Below, in pieces: positions 8,387 to 17,168 of a stretch of DNA of 64,000 bases. Location of the stretch: positions 1-64,000 of the forward strand of contig JBGAGV010000037.1 in the NCBI GenBank assembly GCA_044226525.1, read 5' to 3'. How positions within the stretch are numbered: position 1 is the stretch's first letter; every line of letters starts with the position of its first letter. The notes beneath the pieces are model-generated. The model made no database searches and was not told the origin of the DNA. It saw nothing but the letters and a program-made list of their open reading frames with translations. A program made the position numbers and the translations under genes. The stretch is from VFJQ01 sp044226525 (lineage in GTDB: Bacteria > Verrucomicrobiota > Verrucomicrobiia > Chthoniobacterales > Chthoniobacteraceae).

Positions 8387-9612
8387 CCGGTCTTAGTTTC
8401 GGTTCCGGCCCGGCATGGTGTGCTGCCTTTGTGGGAGCACTCCTGCTGACCGGGTCCGTCTCTGTGGGGGCGGATTGGCCCCACTATCGCGGGCCACATC
8501 AAGACGGGGTGGTCGCTGAAAAGCTGGCGAACACGCTTTCGCCGCCACGTGAATCGTGGCGAACGAAAGTGGGTTTCGGCACAGCCTCGGTCACCGTGCA
8601 AAGCTTGCGGCTCTATACCGCGGGCAATGGCGACAAGGAGACCGACACCGTGGTCTGCCTCGACGCTGCGACCGGCAAACCGCTGTGGAGTCACAGCTAT
8701 CCGCAGGCACTTGATCCGAACATGTTCGAAGGTGGCCCGCGCTCGACTCCGACGATCGACGGCGATCGAGTTTACGCGCTCGGCCAGGCGGGCGATCTTT
8801 TGTGCCTCGAAGCCGACACGGGAAAGGTGCGCTGGCAAAAAAATCTGGTCGCGGACTTCGGCGGGAAGAAGCCGGCGTGGGGTTATGCGGGTTCGCCGAC
8901 GATCGATGGCGACTGCCTCCTTGTAGAGCCGGGTGGCCCCGGCACCTCGACCGTGGCGCTCGACAAGCTGACCGGTGCTGCCGTGTGGAAAAGCGGCAGC
9001 GATGCCACCGGGTATGCCACGCCGATTGTTACTTCAATCGCCGGGCGCAAAACGGTGGTGGCCTTTAAAGCGAAGGACCTTGTGGGGCTCGACGTAGCGA
9101 CGGGGCAGGAGTTGTGGCGGACGGCCTGGAATACCGATTACGACATCAATGCCGCCACCCCGTTGGTCGTGGGCAATGCGATCATCGCCTCCAGCGGTTA
9201 CGGTTCGGGGATCGGGATGTTTGAAGTCGGGCCAGAGGGAATCATCCAGAAGTAGAAAAACCGCTACCTGCGCGCGCACATCAACACCCCGGTGGTCCGC
9301 CGCAATGCCATCTTTGGGCTCGACGGCAATACGGGTAGCGGAAATCTGGTCTGCCTCGACCTCGCCTCGGGCACGAAGCTCTGGGAAGAGCGTAGCGTGA
9401 AAGGCGGCTCGCTCATTCTCGCGCAGGACAAGCTCGTGGTTCTGACTGAGAAAGGTGAACTGGTGATCGCCCAAGCGATCGCCTCTGGCTTCAATCCGAT
9501 CGTCCGTGCCAAGGTCCTCGACAGACGCTGCTGGGTCCAGCCCACCCTTGCGGATGGGAAGGTTTACGTGAGGAACAATGAGGGAGATTTGGCGTGCTTT
9601 GAGTTGAAATAG
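8383..9612 (+). pseudogene. PQQ-propeller protein with in-frame amber stop
   Basis: Secreted beta-propeller protein of the PQQ-binding-like/BamB-related type. It starts at GTG 8383, overlapping the preceding stop. A signal-peptide-like segment (FVGALLLTGSVSVGA) is followed by blades with repeated patterns such as VVCLDAATGKPLWSHSY, LLCLEADTGKVRWQKN and LVGLDVATGQELWRT. A TAG at 9253-9255 interrupts the frame after IIQK; the same frame then continues as KNRYLRAHINTPV with further blades to TAA at 9610. Related proteins commonly have W-K-N at this place, so a single TGG to TAG change is the simplest explanation. It could be a real nonsense mutation, read-through, or a sequencing error. The product would otherwise be about 409 residues. 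Confidence 0.8.
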
Positions 9613-9817
9613 GCAGGGGCCGGGCGGAAAATCCGGATGACGAAGGAAGCTCGAAGGCTTGAATGACCAAATCCGAAATGCTCGCCGCGAGAGTTTGATC
9701 ACGTGCGAAAGCGCATCGTTTCGAGTTTCGTCCTTCGAACTTCTGCCTTAACGGGCGGCTTGCCCGACTCCCCAGCTAAGCCTTTCCTCCCCGTCCGGTT
9801 TTCATCACACTCGATCC

Positions 9818-11128
9818 ATGCAACTCACCTCCCGGCTTCTCGCTCTCCTCTCGCTGACCACCGCCCTTCATGCGGAAAACTGGGCCCAATGGCGCGGTCC
9901 CGCGCAGAATGGGACTTCTCCTGAAAAGGGTTTGCCGTCGGCAATCACGGAAAAAGACATCCAGTGGCAGGCAGCGCTGCCGGGCTTTGCCGGCGCGACG
10001 CCGGTGGTGTGGGAGAACACGATTTTCCTCACCTCGCCAGATGAGAACAAAGACCTCCTGCTCTATTGCATCGACCGCAAGGACGGCAGCGTGCGCTGGA
10101 AGAAAACGGTGGGCAGCGGTGACATCACCAAGGGCCGGGGCAACATGGCCAGCCCTTCGCCGATTACCGATGGCAAGGCAGTCTATGTGCTCTTCGGCAC
10201 GGGGGATTTCGCGGCGTTCGATTTCCAAGGGAAACAGCTCTGGGCGCGAAATCTCGGCACGGATTACGGTAAGTTTTCCATCAACTGGATCTACGGCAGT
10301 TCCCCGTTGCTCCATCACGGCAAGCTCTACGTGCCGGTGCTGCAGCGCAGCCCCGCGCCGGAAGATTACCCCGGTGTCGCGGGCCATGGTGGGGACCGCG
10401 AAAGCTATATCCTCGCAATCGATCCCGCGAATGGCAAAACGCTCTGGAAGCATATCTTCACCAGCACGGCCACGCTTGAGAGCATGGAAACCTACGCGAC
10501 CCTGGTGCCCTTCGCGATCGGCGGCAAAACGCAGCTCCTTCTCGCGGGTGGCGATTGCCTGACCTCCTTCGACGCGGAGAGCGGTGAAGAAATCTGGCGC
10601 GGCTACGGGTTCAATCGCGACAAAGGTGGCTTCAAGCGCCTCGTCGCCACGCCTGCGACCGACGGTAAGGTCGCGCTCGTCTGCGGCCCGAAACAGGAAC
10701 TGGCCATTGCCTTCCGCACCGGCATGAAAGGCGACATCACCACCAGCGGCATCGAGTGGACCTTCGACGAAAAGCAAACGCCCGACGTCTGCTCGCCCGC
10801 GTATCACGACGGTCGTTTCTATCTGCTCAACGGCGACAAACAAATGCTCACCTGCCTCGACGCGAAAAAAGGCGAAAAAATCTGGCAGGCCCCGCTCGGC
10901 CACCGGGAAGTGATCCGTAGCTCGCCGACCATCGCTGACGGCAAGATCTACACCATCAGCGAAAAAGGCACTCTGGTGATCGGCGAAGTGGGCGCGAAAG
11001 AATTCAAGGTGCTCTCGACCTATCAATTTCCCGACGCCGAACCCACTCGCTCCTCCATCGTCGTCAGCAACGGCCAGCTCTTCATCCGCACGGCCAATGC
11101 TCTCTACTGCCTCGGGAAGCAGAAGTAA
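9818..11128 (+). CDS. PQQ-like beta-propeller secreted protein
   Basis: Protein of 436 residues with a signal peptide (MQLTSRLLALLSLTTALHA) and a propeller built from repeats of the type LYCIDRKDGSVRWKK, LAIDPANGKTLWKH, LTSFDAESGEEIWRG and LTCLDAKKGEKIW. These PQQ-like Trp-docking repeats are shared with BamB and quinoprotein dehydrogenases. No dehydrogenase active-site residues are evident, so it probably binds a ligand or acts as a scaffold rather than an enzyme. The family is expanded in planctomycetes and verrucomicrobia. It follows the amber-containing paralogue, separated by about 200 bp that may hold its own promoter. Confidence 0.85.
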   Translation: MQLTSRLLALLSLTTALHAENWAQWRGPAQNGTSPEKGLPSAITEKDIQWQAALPGFAGATPVVWENTIFLTSPDENKDLLLYCIDRKDGSVRWKKTVGSGDITKGRGNMASPSPITDGKAVYVLFGTGDFAAFDFQGKQLWARNLGTDYGKFSINWIYGSSPLLHHGKLYVPVLQRSPAPEDYPGVAGHGGDRESYILAIDPANGKTLWKHIFTSTATLESMETYATLVPFAIGGKTQLLLAGGDCLTSFDAESGEEIWRGYGFNRDKGGFKRLVATPATDGKVALVCGPKQELAIAFRTGMKGDITTSGIEWTFDEKQTPDVCSPAYHDGRFYLLNGDKQMLTCLDAKKGEKIWQAPLGHREVIRSSPTIADGKIYTISEKGTLVIGEVGAKEFKVLSTYQFPDAEPTRSSIVVSNGQLFIRTANALYCLGKQK

Positions 11129-11281
11129 GCACGGCTCGCAGAGCTGCACGTGCGGGCGCCTGATGGAGCATGTCGCTGACATGCCGTCTTCGGCGGGCCC
11201 GCCGAAGACCCCGGGAGCGCATTTCACGATCCCTGCCTCGTAGCGGTCCGTCAGCGTCCGGTCGGCGACTCTGCCAGGCGG

Positions 11282-11809
11282 CTATTCAAAGTGAAAAGCG
11301 CGCATTAACGCCACGCCACTGTCTCGCGCGTCGTCGGTCGATTTGCTACCGCTGGCGGTGATGTGAAAAAAATAGTTCCCGTGAATGGCGAGGCGGCCGG
11401 TGTGGAAAAAGCCGGGCTTTGGCGCGGCATAGAGCGCCTCGTAGATGCAGCCGGTGTCGCCGGTGAAATCTTTGGTTGTCCAGTTCACGATGGTCGGCCC
11501 GCCGGCCGTCGCCGCGGGTTTGGTGTAGAAATCGGCAAAACGCTGAAGCATCGTTTCATCCAGTTTCATCCCGGGTTGAGCTGCGTTAACCTTCACTCGA
11601 ACCCGTGTCGTCCCGTCGCGGTGCTTGAGCGTGAGCACCGTCTGAGGCGGCTCGTCCGCATCCCGCTCGGCAATCGACCACGTATCGGATTCGTAGGGAA
11701 TGGCGCAGGAATGCTGCGCCGAGTGCCATACTTTCGGTTCGCCGATCGCGGCGGCGGGGAAAGAAAGTGCGAGCGTAGCGAGGAAGGGGAAAGTGGTGTG
11801 GAGGTTCAT
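11282..11809 (-). CDS. Hypothetical secreted protein
   Basis: Protein of 175 residues from the ATG near 11809, chosen because it gives a clean signal peptide (MNLHTTFPFLATLALSFPAAAIG). The longer frame adds 40 residues without domain character. The mature part contains a WSIAERDADEPPQTVLTLKHRDGTTRV strand region, a helix with LDETMLQRFADFYTKPA, and a final TGRLAIHGNYFFHITASG. The pattern suggests a compact alpha/beta periplasmic domain, but I do not recognise a family. It is convergent with the PQQ gene on its left and lies in the same direction as hpnJ on its right. Confidence 0.6.
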   Translation of the reverse strand: MNLHTTFPFLATLALSFPAAAIGEPKVWHSAQHSCAIPYESDTWSIAERDADEPPQTVLTLKHRDGTTRVRVKVNAAQPGMKLDETMLQRFADFYTKPAATAGGPTIVNWTTKDFTGDTGCIYEALYAAPKPGFFHTGRLAIHGNYFFHITASGSKSTDDARDSGVALMRAFHFE

Positions 11810-11936
11810 GTTGATCGGATAAAAAGGGCCGAAGGGGGGGATCAAATGCTGTGCTGGTCTGGATATCGCGCGGTGGTTTCGTCGGCGTATAGCTTCGTCC
11901 AGACTCCATGCGCGTGAGGGAGGGAGCAACGCTTAA

Positions 11937-11953
11937 CAATCGGCAATCGGCAA
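11937..11953. repeat. Tandem heptamer CAATCGG
   Basis: Two perfect tandem copies of CAATCGG followed by CAA lie in the spacer upstream of the secreted protein gene. Similar 7-bp tandem units (ATTTAGG, TTGGATG-like) appear in two other spacers of this window. Confidence 0.6.
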
Positions 11954-11959
11954 CCCGAC

Positions 11960-13390
11960 CTACCCCGGCGCGCTCCGCAGGCGGAGGAATTTGAAAAACT
12001 CGGCCCCTTCGCGCAGGCGGCGCTTCATCATGTCGAAGTCGCCGAGCATTTCGCCGATCATGCGAGCGATGGGGCGCGGGCGGAAGTAGTAGGCTTTGTA
12101 GAACTTCTCCACCCAGCGGAAAATCTCGTCGCGGCTGAGGCCGTCGTATTCGAGGGCGGCGAGCTGTTCGCCGTGGTCGCCAATGAGCGTGGCGTCTTCG
12201 CGCAGCCAGCCGTTTTCCTTGGCCTGGCGATAGAGCTCCGTGCCGGGATACGGCGCGGCGAGGGAGACCTGGATGGAGAAGACATCGAGTTCCTTCGCGA
12301 ACTCGAGGGTCTGGCGGATTGTCTCCAGCGTCTCGCCGGGCAGGCCGAGGATGAACGTGCCGTGGATGGTGATGCCGAGCTCGCGGCAGTTTTTCGTGAA
12401 CTCGCGCGCTTCCTCGAGGCGGATGCCTTTGCGGATGTTGTCGAGGATCTGCTGGTTGCCGCTTTCGTAGCCGACGAGGAGCAGGCGCAGGCCGTTGTCG
12501 TGCATCGTTTCCAGGGTCTCACGATTCACATTCGCGCGGGCGTTGCAGCTCCACATGAGGCCGAGTTTGCCGAGGTGTTTCGCGATTTCGCGCGCGCGTG
12601 GCTGGTAGGCGGTGAAGGTGTCGTCGTCGAAAAAGAACTCCTTCACCTGCGGGAAGAGCCGGCGGGCATGGCTCATTTCGGCGGCGACGTTTTCGGGCGA
12701 GCGAGCACGGTATTTATTTCCCCCGACGGTCTGAGGCCACAGGCAGAAGCTGCACTGCGCCGGGCATCCCCGTCCGGTGTAATGCGACACATACGGATGC
12801 TTGAGATAGCCGATGAAATACCGCTCGATCTCCAGATCGCGCGCATACACGTCCATCACGCTCGGCAACTCGTCGAAGTCCTGGATCATCGCGCGCTCAG
12901 GATTGTGCACGACCTTTCCCTCGCGGCAAAAACTCAGCCCAGCGATGTCCGCCAGTGGCAGCCCCATTGCGACATCGCGACAGGTGTAGTCGAATTCCTT
13001 GCGGCCCACGAAATCGATCGCCTCGCTGGCCGCCAGAGTCTCCTCAGGCATCACCGCGGCCTGGGCTCCGACAAGCCCCACCGTGGTGTCCGGCCGGTCG
13101 GACTTGAGCGCCTCGGCCAGTTTCGCGTCGCCGCGCAAAGTCGGCGCGCTCGTGTGGATCACCACCAGTTCATAGTCCCGCGCGATCCGCCGCACATCGT
13201 CTACGGACTGGTCGTGCGGAGGTGCATCGACCAATCGCGAGCCTTCCACCAACGCCGCCGGTTGCGCCAGCCACGTAGGAAACCAGAACGAGCGAATCTC
13301 CCGCCGCGCCTGATACCGCGCGCCGGCTCCCCCGTCGAACCCGTGCCAGGATGGCGGGTTCACAAAAAGCGTCTTTTTGAAAGTCGCCAC
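11960..13390 (-). CDS. hpnJ: Hopanoid-associated B12-binding radical SAM protein HpnJ
   Basis: Protein of 476 residues beginning at GTG 13390. The N-terminus (KTLFVNPPSWHGFDGG, then YQARREIRSFWFPTWLAQPA) is highly characteristic of HpnJ. The cobalamin-binding-type domain comes first (about 1-160). The radical SAM domain carries the CxxxCxxC cluster motif in GCPAQCSFC (Cys 209, 213, 216). Family members act on the extended side chain of hopanoids, in the step that leads to the cyclitol ether of bacteriohopanetetrol. No other hopanoid gene (shc, hpnH, hpnG, hpnI, hpnK) is in the window, so the gene is an orphan here. It starts 3 bp after a small reading frame that may be co-transcribed. Confidence 0.88.
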   Translation of the reverse strand: MATFKKTLFVNPPSWHGFDGGAGARYQARREIRSFWFPTWLAQPAALVEGSRLVDAPPHDQSVDDVRRIARDYELVVIHTSAPTLRGDAKLAEALKSDRPDTTVGLVGAQAAVMPEETLAASEAIDFVGRKEFDYTCRDVAMGLPLADIAGLSFCREGKVVHNPERAMIQDFDELPSVMDVYARDLEIERYFIGYLKHPYVSHYTGRGCPAQCSFCLWPQTVGGNKYRARSPENVAAEMSHARRLFPQVKEFFFDDDTFTAYQPRAREIAKHLGKLGLMWSCNARANVNRETLETMHDNGLRLLLVGYESGNQQILDNIRKGIRLEEAREFTKNCRELGITIHGTFILGLPGETLETIRQTLEFAKELDVFSIQVSLAAPYPGTELYRQAKENGWLREDATLIGDHGEQLAALEYDGLSRDEIFRWVEKFYKAYYFRPRPIARMIGEMLGDFDMMKRRLREGAEFFKFLRLRSAPG

Positions 13391-13393
13391 AGG

Positions 13394-13564
13394 TCAGCGC
13401 GCCGGAATGACTTCGGACACTCCGATCACCATATCCGAAAAAGCCGCGGGATTCTTTTTTCGATCCGCCCTAAAGGTTGCCGCATCGCCGAGCCGGTGCC
13501 AATCCTCGACCGAGAAGCGGTAGGGAACGGGTTCGGAATCGGCGGCCAGCGGCTGCTTGAGCAT
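13394..13564 (-). CDS. Small protein upstream of hpnJ
   Basis: Reading frame of 56 codons, ATG at 13564 and TGA at 13394-13396, ending 3 bp before the hpnJ start. The peptide reads MLKQPLAADSEPVPYRFSVE followed by DWHRLGDAATFRAD and ends in VIGVSEVIPAR. The PYRFSVEDWHRLGDA stretch recalls the N-terminus of Uma2-family nucleases, so it could be a shortened remnant of such a gene or a small protein of its own. Codon composition matches its surroundings. The tight spacing to hpnJ supports it being translated. Confidence 0.4.
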   Translation of the reverse strand: MLKQPLAADSEPVPYRFSVEDWHRLGDAATFRADRKKNPAAFSDMVIGVSEVIPAR

Positions 13565-13680
13565 GTGCGCAGCATTTCACCCGAAGCGAGGGCTCGCAAG
13601 CGCCGCGTTCGCCGGCGGCGCGTCATGATGAAAGCAACGGTTGACCACGCTGCCTCGGCTCTCTACCATCCGCGCTTCCC

Positions 13681-14919
13681 ATGACCAAAGCTGCTCTTCC
13701 GTTCGCCCTTTCGCTTGCCCTGCTGGCAACGCCAATGGCTGTGAATGCAGCAGTTGTCTTTACTTCTCGCGACGGTTGGACGGCCGAAGGCGACCCCGGC
13801 ACCGAAGCCGAAGCCGCCGAGGCGATGCGCAAGGCCGAGGAACAGGAAAGTGCCGGCGAACTCAGCGCCGCCCTCTCCAGCTACAAGGGCCTCGTGAAGC
13901 GCCACCCTGTGTCGGTTCTCGCCGGCAAGGCTCAGCTCAAGGTCGGTCGCATCCTCGAAGGCGCGGGCGAATACGACGCTGCTTACGACGCCTACGCCAC
14001 CTACCTGACCAAGTATCCGAAGGGCGATGACTTCGAGAACGTCGTCGAGTCGATGTTCAAGATCGCCAAGCTCTTCCTCGAAGGCGAAAAGAAGAAGGTG
14101 CTCGGCATCAAACTCGCCTCCTCCATGGAGCGTGCGCAGCAGATGTTCGACGGCATCGTCCGCCGCGCTCCCTTTAGTAAGTTCGCCCCGCTGGCCCAGT
14201 TCAATGCCGGTCAGGCTTTCGAAAAAATGGGCAAATACAGCGACGCCATCATCGCCTATAGCGGGGTGGTCTCGAAGTATCCGACCGACGATATCGCCGA
14301 CGATGCGCAGTATCAGATCGGCTACGTCCGTCTGAAGGAATATCGCGAAGGCAGCTACGATCAGGCCGGTTCCCAGAAGGCGCGGGAAGCTTTCGAGGAT
14401 TTCATCAATCGCTATCCCGAGAGCGAGAAAGTAGCGCAGGCCCGGGAAAACCTGAAGACCCTCGAAGGTGGCAACACCAAGAGCGCGCTCGATGTTGCCA
14501 AGTTCTACGACAAGACCAAGCAATACAAAGCGGCGGTCATCTACTACAACGACGTCATCAAAGCTGCGCCGGGATCTCCCGAGGGGAGCTTTGCCAAAAC
14601 CCGCATCGAGGAACTCCGCAACAAGTTCGGCGACGACGCCCTGAAGGCCGGTCCTGAGCGCGCGGAAACCGGTGAAAAGGTCGCGGCCCGCCGTAAGATG
14701 CAGGCGAAGGTCGCCACGGCTTCGCGTCCCGATTACGTCGGACCGCCGGTCGCCATGCCTGACGAAGTTGCTCCCGGCCGGCCGAAGCTGCGCAGCTCGC
14801 CCATCGCTCCGGTGCCCTCGGTTGAACCCGATCTGCCGAAACCCGAGCCTGGCATGCCCGCCAAGCTCAACGAACCGGTCGCACCCGGCGAGCCCAGCGC
14901 TCCGAAGTCCAATCAATGA
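13681..14919 (+). CDS. bamD: BamD-like tetratricopeptide protein
   Basis: Protein of 412 residues with a signal peptide (MTKAALPFALSLALLATPMA) and a series of TPR helices: AMRKAEEQESAGELSAALSS, LEGAGEYDAAYDAYATYLTK, FEKMGKYSDAIIAYSGVVSK, and AREAFEDFINRYPESEK. This is the architecture of the outer membrane assembly factor BamD/YfiO, which recruits substrates in the Bam complex. It has no lipobox Cys, unlike classical BamD lipoproteins, and adds a Pro-rich C-terminal tail (about 345-412). YbgF/CpoB-like TPR proteins are the alternative. The gene overlaps lptE by four bases, which places two envelope-assembly functions in one operon. Confidence 0.7.
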   Translation: MTKAALPFALSLALLATPMAVNAAVVFTSRDGWTAEGDPGTEAEAAEAMRKAEEQESAGELSAALSSYKGLVKRHPVSVLAGKAQLKVGRILEGAGEYDAAYDAYATYLTKYPKGDDFENVVESMFKIAKLFLEGEKKKVLGIKLASSMERAQQMFDGIVRRAPFSKFAPLAQFNAGQAFEKMGKYSDAIIAYSGVVSKYPTDDIADDAQYQIGYVRLKEYREGSYDQAGSQKAREAFEDFINRYPESEKVAQARENLKTLEGGNTKSALDVAKFYDKTKQYKAAVIYYNDVIKAAPGSPEGSFAKTRIEELRNKFGDDALKAGPERAETGEKVAARRKMQAKVATASRPDYVGPPVAMPDEVAPGRPKLRSSPIAPVPSVEPDLPKPEPGMPAKLNEPVAPGEPSAPKSNQ

Positions 14920-15446
14920 GTTACGGAAAGCTTTTCTCCGCGCTGGTCGCTACCCTCGCTCTTGCCGGTTGTGCCGGTTACGAAGTCGGCTCGATCAAGC
15001 CCACCCCGATGGCGCACGTGAACACGGTCGCCGTCCCGACTTTCAAGAACAATACTTTGGAGCCGCGCGTCGAAGTGCTGCTCGCCAATACGCTCATCAA
15101 GCAGATCCAGCAGGATGGCACCTATCGCGTCGTGGATGAAAAAACCGCCGACGCCACGATTGAGTGCACACTGGAGGAACTCGAACGCAAGCCGCAGCGC
15201 AGCGCCCGTGGCGACGTGCTCGTTACGCGTGAATACGATCTCGAGATGCGCATCCGCTACCGCGTCGTTGACACCAAAACCGGCAAGGAACTGATGGCCC
15301 GCACCGTGACCGGCCGCACCAACTTCTTCGTCAGTGGAGCCAACGCCATCACCGCCGATGTCCTCCAGGATGAACGCCAGGCGCTTCCGCTGGCGATGGA
15401 AGAAGCCGCCGTCCGTCTTGTCGCGCAGATCAGCGAAGGCTGGTAA
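14916..15446 (+). CDS. lptE: LPS-assembly lipoprotein LptE family
   Basis: Lipoprotein of 176 residues. The signal ends in a lipobox (TLALAGC, Cys 19). The body matches the LptE family: VNTVAVPTFKNNTLEPRVEVLLANTLIKQI, a GTYRVVDEKTADATIECTL strand pair, then EYDLEMRIRYRVVDTKTGKEL. LptE plugs the LptD barrel that delivers lipopolysaccharide to the outer leaflet of the outer membrane. Its ATG overlaps the stop of the BamD-like gene (ATGA), indicating coupling. The presence of the gene supports an LPS-bearing outer membrane in this organism. Confidence 0.85.
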   Translation: MSYGKLFSALVATLALAGCAGYEVGSIKPTPMAHVNTVAVPTFKNNTLEPRVEVLLANTLIKQIQQDGTYRVVDEKTADATIECTLEELERKPQRSARGDVLVTREYDLEMRIRYRVVDTKTGKELMARTVTGRTNFFVSGANAITADVLQDERQALPLAMEEAAVRLVAQISEGW

Positions 15447-15470
15447 GGGATTTAGGGCTTAGCATTCCTT

Positions 15471-15567
15471 CATTTAGGATTTAGGCACAAGGTGGCGCCT
15501 TTTCGATGCCTCAGCGCGAAGCGCTGCCATCTGGAAATCCTAAATGTTACTTCCTAAATCCTAAATG
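15471..15567. repeat. 15-bp inverted repeat of tandem ATTTAGG heptamers
   Basis: The sequence CATTTAGGATTTAGG at 15471-15485 is matched exactly by its complement CCTAAATCCTAAATG at 15553-15567, with 67 bp between. Each arm is two tandem heptamers. The right arm contains the ATG of rsmI. The arms could form a long-looped hairpin after lptE or be a short mobile repeat. Confidence 0.75.
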
Positions 15568-16233
15568 CTGAGCCTCGTTGCCACTCCCATCGGAAATCTC
15601 GGAGACATCACGCTGCGGGCGCTGGAGACGCTCAAGGCAGCGGACGTGATTGCCTGCGAAGACACCCGGCATTCACTGCGCTTGCTGCAGCATTATCAAA
15701 TTGCCAAGCCGCTCGTCTCTTATCACGAGCACAACGAGGCACGGCGCACGGCGGAACTCATCGAGCAACTGGCGGCGGGTAAACACATCGCGGTGATCAC
15801 CGACGCGGGGTTGCCGGGTATCAGCGATCCCGGGCATCGGCTTCTTCGCGCCTGCCAGGAGCGTGGGTTGCTTTACACGATTTTGCCCGGGCCGAGCGCC
15901 GTGCTCACGGGGCTCATCGGGAGCGGGTTCGACGCGGAGGCGTTTTATTACGGCGGCTTTCTGCCGGTGAAAAGCGGCGGGCGTGAGCGCGAAGTGATCG
16001 CGGCTGGAGCCCGCGACGTCACGACCGTGTTTTTCGAAAGCACGCACCGAATTCTAAAGACCCTCGAATGCTGCGCCCAGCATATCCCGGAACGGGAAAT
16101 CTGCGTCGCCCGCGAGCTGACGAAGACGTTCGAGGAATATCGCTGCGGCAAGCCTGCGGAACTGCTCGCGCATTACACCGCGCACGCGCCGAAGGGCGAA
16201 ATCGTGCTCGTGATCCGCGGTTTGGAAGACTAA
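15565..16233 (+). CDS. rsmI: 16S rRNA 2'-O-methyltransferase RsmI
   Basis: Methyltransferase of the tetrapyrrole-methylase fold that 2'-O-methylates C1402 of 16S rRNA with SAM, fine-tuning the decoding centre. Family signatures are all present: LVATPIGNLGDITLRALETL, IACEDTRHSLRLL, SYHEHNE, AVITDAGLPGISDPG, PGPSAVLTGLIGSG, and FYYGGFLP. Its 222 residues are shorter than the ~285 typical of many RsmI proteins, with the C-terminal domain reduced. The ATG at 15565 lies inside the right arm of an inverted repeat, yet it gives the expected N-terminus directly before VATPIGNLGD, so I keep it. Confidence 0.92.
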   Translation: MLSLVATPIGNLGDITLRALETLKAADVIACEDTRHSLRLLQHYQIAKPLVSYHEHNEARRTAELIEQLAAGKHIAVITDAGLPGISDPGHRLLRACQERGLLYTILPGPSAVLTGLIGSGFDAEAFYYGGFLPVKSGGREREVIAAGARDVTTVFFESTHRILKTLECCAQHIPEREICVARELTKTFEEYRCGKPAELLAHYTAHAPKGEIVLVIRGLED

Positions 16234-16242
16234 AGGGCGGGT

Positions 16243-16602
16243 ATGAAAGCGCGTGTATTCATTCCACTTGCTTTGTGTTGCGCGACCACGCTGGCGCAGA
16301 AAGCCGTGGTCGAACGCATTAAGTTTCAAGCCTATGATGGCGAGCCGGGAAAAACGCCGCCCTCGGAGATGACCTATCAGGTCAATCCTCTGGATGCTTC
16401 GGGGCGCACGAAGTTCGTAAAGATCGGCGACATGATCGAAGGCACGAGGTGGCGGGTGGTGAAATTCGAATACAAAGAGGCCTGGCCAGGAAAAACAGGT
16501 TCTGGCCAGCCGGTGGAAGCGTCCGAATTGACCTTGGAACACTTGGACACCAAACGCACCGTCACCTTGATCTTGAACAAAACGGTGAACGTGGCCGAAT
16601 AG
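16243..16602 (+). CDS. Hypothetical exported protein
   Basis: Protein of 119 residues with a short signal peptide (MKARVFIPLALCCATTLAQ) and a mature part of about 100 residues rich in beta strands (VVERIKFQAYDGEPGKTPPS, KFVKIGDMIEGTRWRVVKFE, ELTLEHLDTKRTVTLILNKT). The GD-x-I-x-G-x-R-W-x-V pattern resembles the small OB- or HR-type domains of pilus and secretion proteins, but I cannot assign a family. It starts 9 bp after rsmI and 10 bp before the glutathione peroxidase gene, so the three probably share a transcript. Confidence 0.65.
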   Translation: MKARVFIPLALCCATTLAQKAVVERIKFQAYDGEPGKTPPSEMTYQVNPLDASGRTKFVKIGDMIEGTRWRVVKFEYKEAWPGKTGSGQPVEASELTLEHLDTKRTVTLILNKTVNVAE

Positions 16603-16612
16603 CATCACCCTC

Positions 16613-17131
16613 ATGAAAACCGCCCTCGCCCTCTTTTTCCTCGCTCTCACCACCATGATCCAAGCTGCCGACCTCACCGCCATCCCGCTCAAGGATATCG
16701 ATGGCAAAGATACCTCGCTCAAAGCCTACGCCGGCAAAGTCGTGCTGGTCGTGAATGTGGCGTCGCAGTGCGGCTACACCCCGCAATACGAAGGACTCGA
16801 AGCGCTCTACAAGAAGTTCAAGGATCGTGGTTTGGTGGTCCTTGGCTTCCCCTGCAACGACTTCGGCGCGCAGGAACCCGGCACGGAATCCGAGATCAAA
16901 CAATTCTGCTCATCCCGTTTCAACGTGACCTTCCCAATGTTTTCGAAGCTGCACGTGAAAGGCCCCGAGCAACACCCACTTTACGCCGCGCTCACCGAAG
17001 GCGGCGCGCCGGTGAAGTGGAATTTCGGCAAGTTCCTCCTCGGCAAGGACGGCAAAGTCCTGGCCCGCTACGACAGTGGCACCGAACCTGACGACGCTAA
17101 ACTCGTTGCCGCCATCGAAGCGGCCTTGTAG
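16613..17131 (+). CDS. Glutathione peroxidase family protein, exported
   Basis: Thiol peroxidase of the Cys type, 172 residues. The active-site segment VVNVASQCGYTPQYEGLEAL has the peroxidatic Cys at 53. The other family blocks are LGFPCNDFGAQEPG and the Trp-Asn pair in VKWNFGKFLL. Such bacterial enzymes usually reduce peroxides with thioredoxin rather than glutathione. An N-terminal signal peptide (MKTALALFFLALTTMIQA) indicates export to the periplasm, which is less common for the family. It lies at the end of the rsmI operon. Confidence 0.92.
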   Translation: MKTALALFFLALTTMIQAADLTAIPLKDIDGKDTSLKAYAGKVVLVVNVASQCGYTPQYEGLEALYKKFKDRGLVVLGFPCNDFGAQEPGTESEIKQFCSSRFNVTFPMFSKLHVKGPEQHPLYAALTEGGAPVKWNFGKFLLGKDGKVLARYDSGTEPDDAKLVAAIEAAL

Positions 17132-17168
17132 CCACGCCGCTCTGCGGCGTGACTGGATTCACGCCCGC

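Noticed and set aside
9253..9255. TAG as a recoded (pyrrolysine) codon
   Set aside because: The position is normally Trp in related propellers, and no recoding machinery is visible in the window; a point mutation is simpler.
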